From NCBI GenBank assembly GCA_002331255.1, contig DCZD01000008.1, positions 1 to 23,716 of the forward strand: DNA of 23,716 bases, in the 5' to 3' direction. Below are positions 23,336 to 23,716 of this stretch, piece after piece. The position numbers were made by a program, and so were the translations under genes. Under the pieces are notes generated by a model. The model had not been told where the DNA came from and did no database searches. It saw only the letters and a program-made list of their open reading frames with translations. The stretch's first letter is position 1. Every line of letters starts with the position of its first letter. The DNA is from Acidimicrobiaceae bacterium UBA2093. Its GTDB lineage: Bacteria > Actinomycetota > Acidimicrobiia > Acidimicrobiales > Ilumatobacteraceae.

Positions 23336-23716
23336 CTAGGCACCCATCTTTCGCGATGCGCCGAGTTCGCGCTCGATCTCGCGCTTGGTCTCGCGCTCGG
23401 CGATCGCCTGACGCTTGTCCTCTTTCCGCCGTCCTTTGGCGAGCGCTAGTTCCACCTTTACCTTGCCCTCGACGAGCTTCAGAGAAAGCGGTACCAGGGC
23501 AAGTCGCTCTCGCTTCACACGGTCAGAGAGACGTTCGATTTCGTCGCGGTGCAACAGCAACTTGCGCGACCTGTCGGGGTCGTGTGCGCCGACGCCGGTA
23601 GCGAATTGGTACGGCGCGATGTGCACTCCGTCGAGCCAGACCTCGCCGTCAATGATGCGGGCGTACGCGTCCACCAACTGCACCTGGCCGCCACGCAGGC
23701 TCTTCACTTCGCTTCC
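23336..23716 (-). CDS. smpB: SsrA-binding protein SmpB (5' end cut by the window)
   Basis: SmpB binds the tRNA-like part of tmRNA and brings it to stalled ribosomes. The visible 126 codons begin with GSEVKSLRGGQVQLVDAYAR, an internal family motif, so the first 30 or so residues lie beyond the window; the GTG at 23707 is an internal valine. WLDGVHIAPY and RKLLLHRDEIERL follow, then LVPLSLKLVEGKVKVELALAKGR, all SmpB hallmarks. The C-terminal tail KRQAIAERETKREIERELG is the basic helix that enters the mRNA channel. ssrA lies 83 bases downstream on the same strand. Confidence 0.97.
   Translation of the reverse strand, partial: GSEVKSLRGGQVQLVDAYARIIDGEVWLDGVHIAPYQFATGVGAHDPDRSRKLLLHRDEIERLSDRVKRERLALVPLSLKLVEGKVKVELALAKGRRKEDKRQAIAERETKREIERELGASRKMGA

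Noticed and set aside
1..23716. Search for CRISPR arrays, insertion sequences, integrases, toxin-antitoxin or defence genes and attachment sites
   Set aside because: None seen: no regularly spaced long repeats, transposase-like proteins or terminal inverted repeats; all large open frames match metabolic, transport or housekeeping families.

Overview
The window reads as ordinary chromosome of a moderately GC-rich actinobacterium. Supporting markers are ftsE-ftsX, a group II (GlbO-type) truncated haemoglobin, a MenB of the Asp type, a mycofactocin-type short-chain dehydrogenase, a Stf0-type sulfotransferase and a tmRNA whose tag ends in FALAA. The gene mix and wording of the proteins remind me of Acidimicrobiia (Ilumatobacter-like), but that is inference; no search was run. 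Genes are densely packed, often overlapping by 1-4 bases, with no insertion sequence, CRISPR array, integrase, phage gene or tRNA gene.

Layout. 1-1878 (+): the 3' part of ftsE, then ftsX (divisome control of peptidoglycan hydrolysis) and glbO. 1903-5336 (-): a Baeyer-Villiger monooxygenase, menB and a SpoU-type RNA methyltransferase, read in that order. 5384-8716 (+): a PAP2 phosphatase and cysD-cysN-cysC, which turn sulfate into PAPS. A PAPS-using sulfotransferase of the Stf0 type faces them (8720-9496, -). 9542-12328: a small UPF0114 membrane protein, a mycofactocin-type SDR and an amidase. 12365-14876 (-): Kup potassium transporter and a GNAT acetyltransferase. 14929-17570 (+): an acyl-CoA synthetase and a RimK-like ATP-grasp ligase. 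17572-19591 (-): a 14-helix drug exporter and a DUF3291 protein. 19717-22865 (+): a lipoprotein, a four-helix membrane protein, an SRPBCC/AHSA1 protein, an isopenicillin-N-synthase-like oxygenase and a small secreted protein. 22871-23716 (-): tmRNA (ssrA) and the 3' part of smpB, the two partners of trans-translation.

How genes may work together. ftsE/ftsX form one complex; cysD/cysN/cysC form a PAPS pathway whose product the neighbouring sulfotransferase could use, and no sulfate-reduction gene (cysH, cysI) is present here, so sulfation rather than cysteine synthesis is a reasonable reading. smpB and ssrA act together in ribosome rescue.

Most interesting points: the order ftsE-ftsX-smpB-ssrA common in actinobacteria appears broken here in a way that fits a single inversion of about 22 kb; the glbO start codon sits exactly in the loop of a predicted hairpin; the tmRNA carries a three-fold internal repeat; and the secreted-protein gene has a perfect Shine-Dalgarno sequence preceded by a direct repeat and a hairpin. 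I did not find a clearly new multi-gene system.
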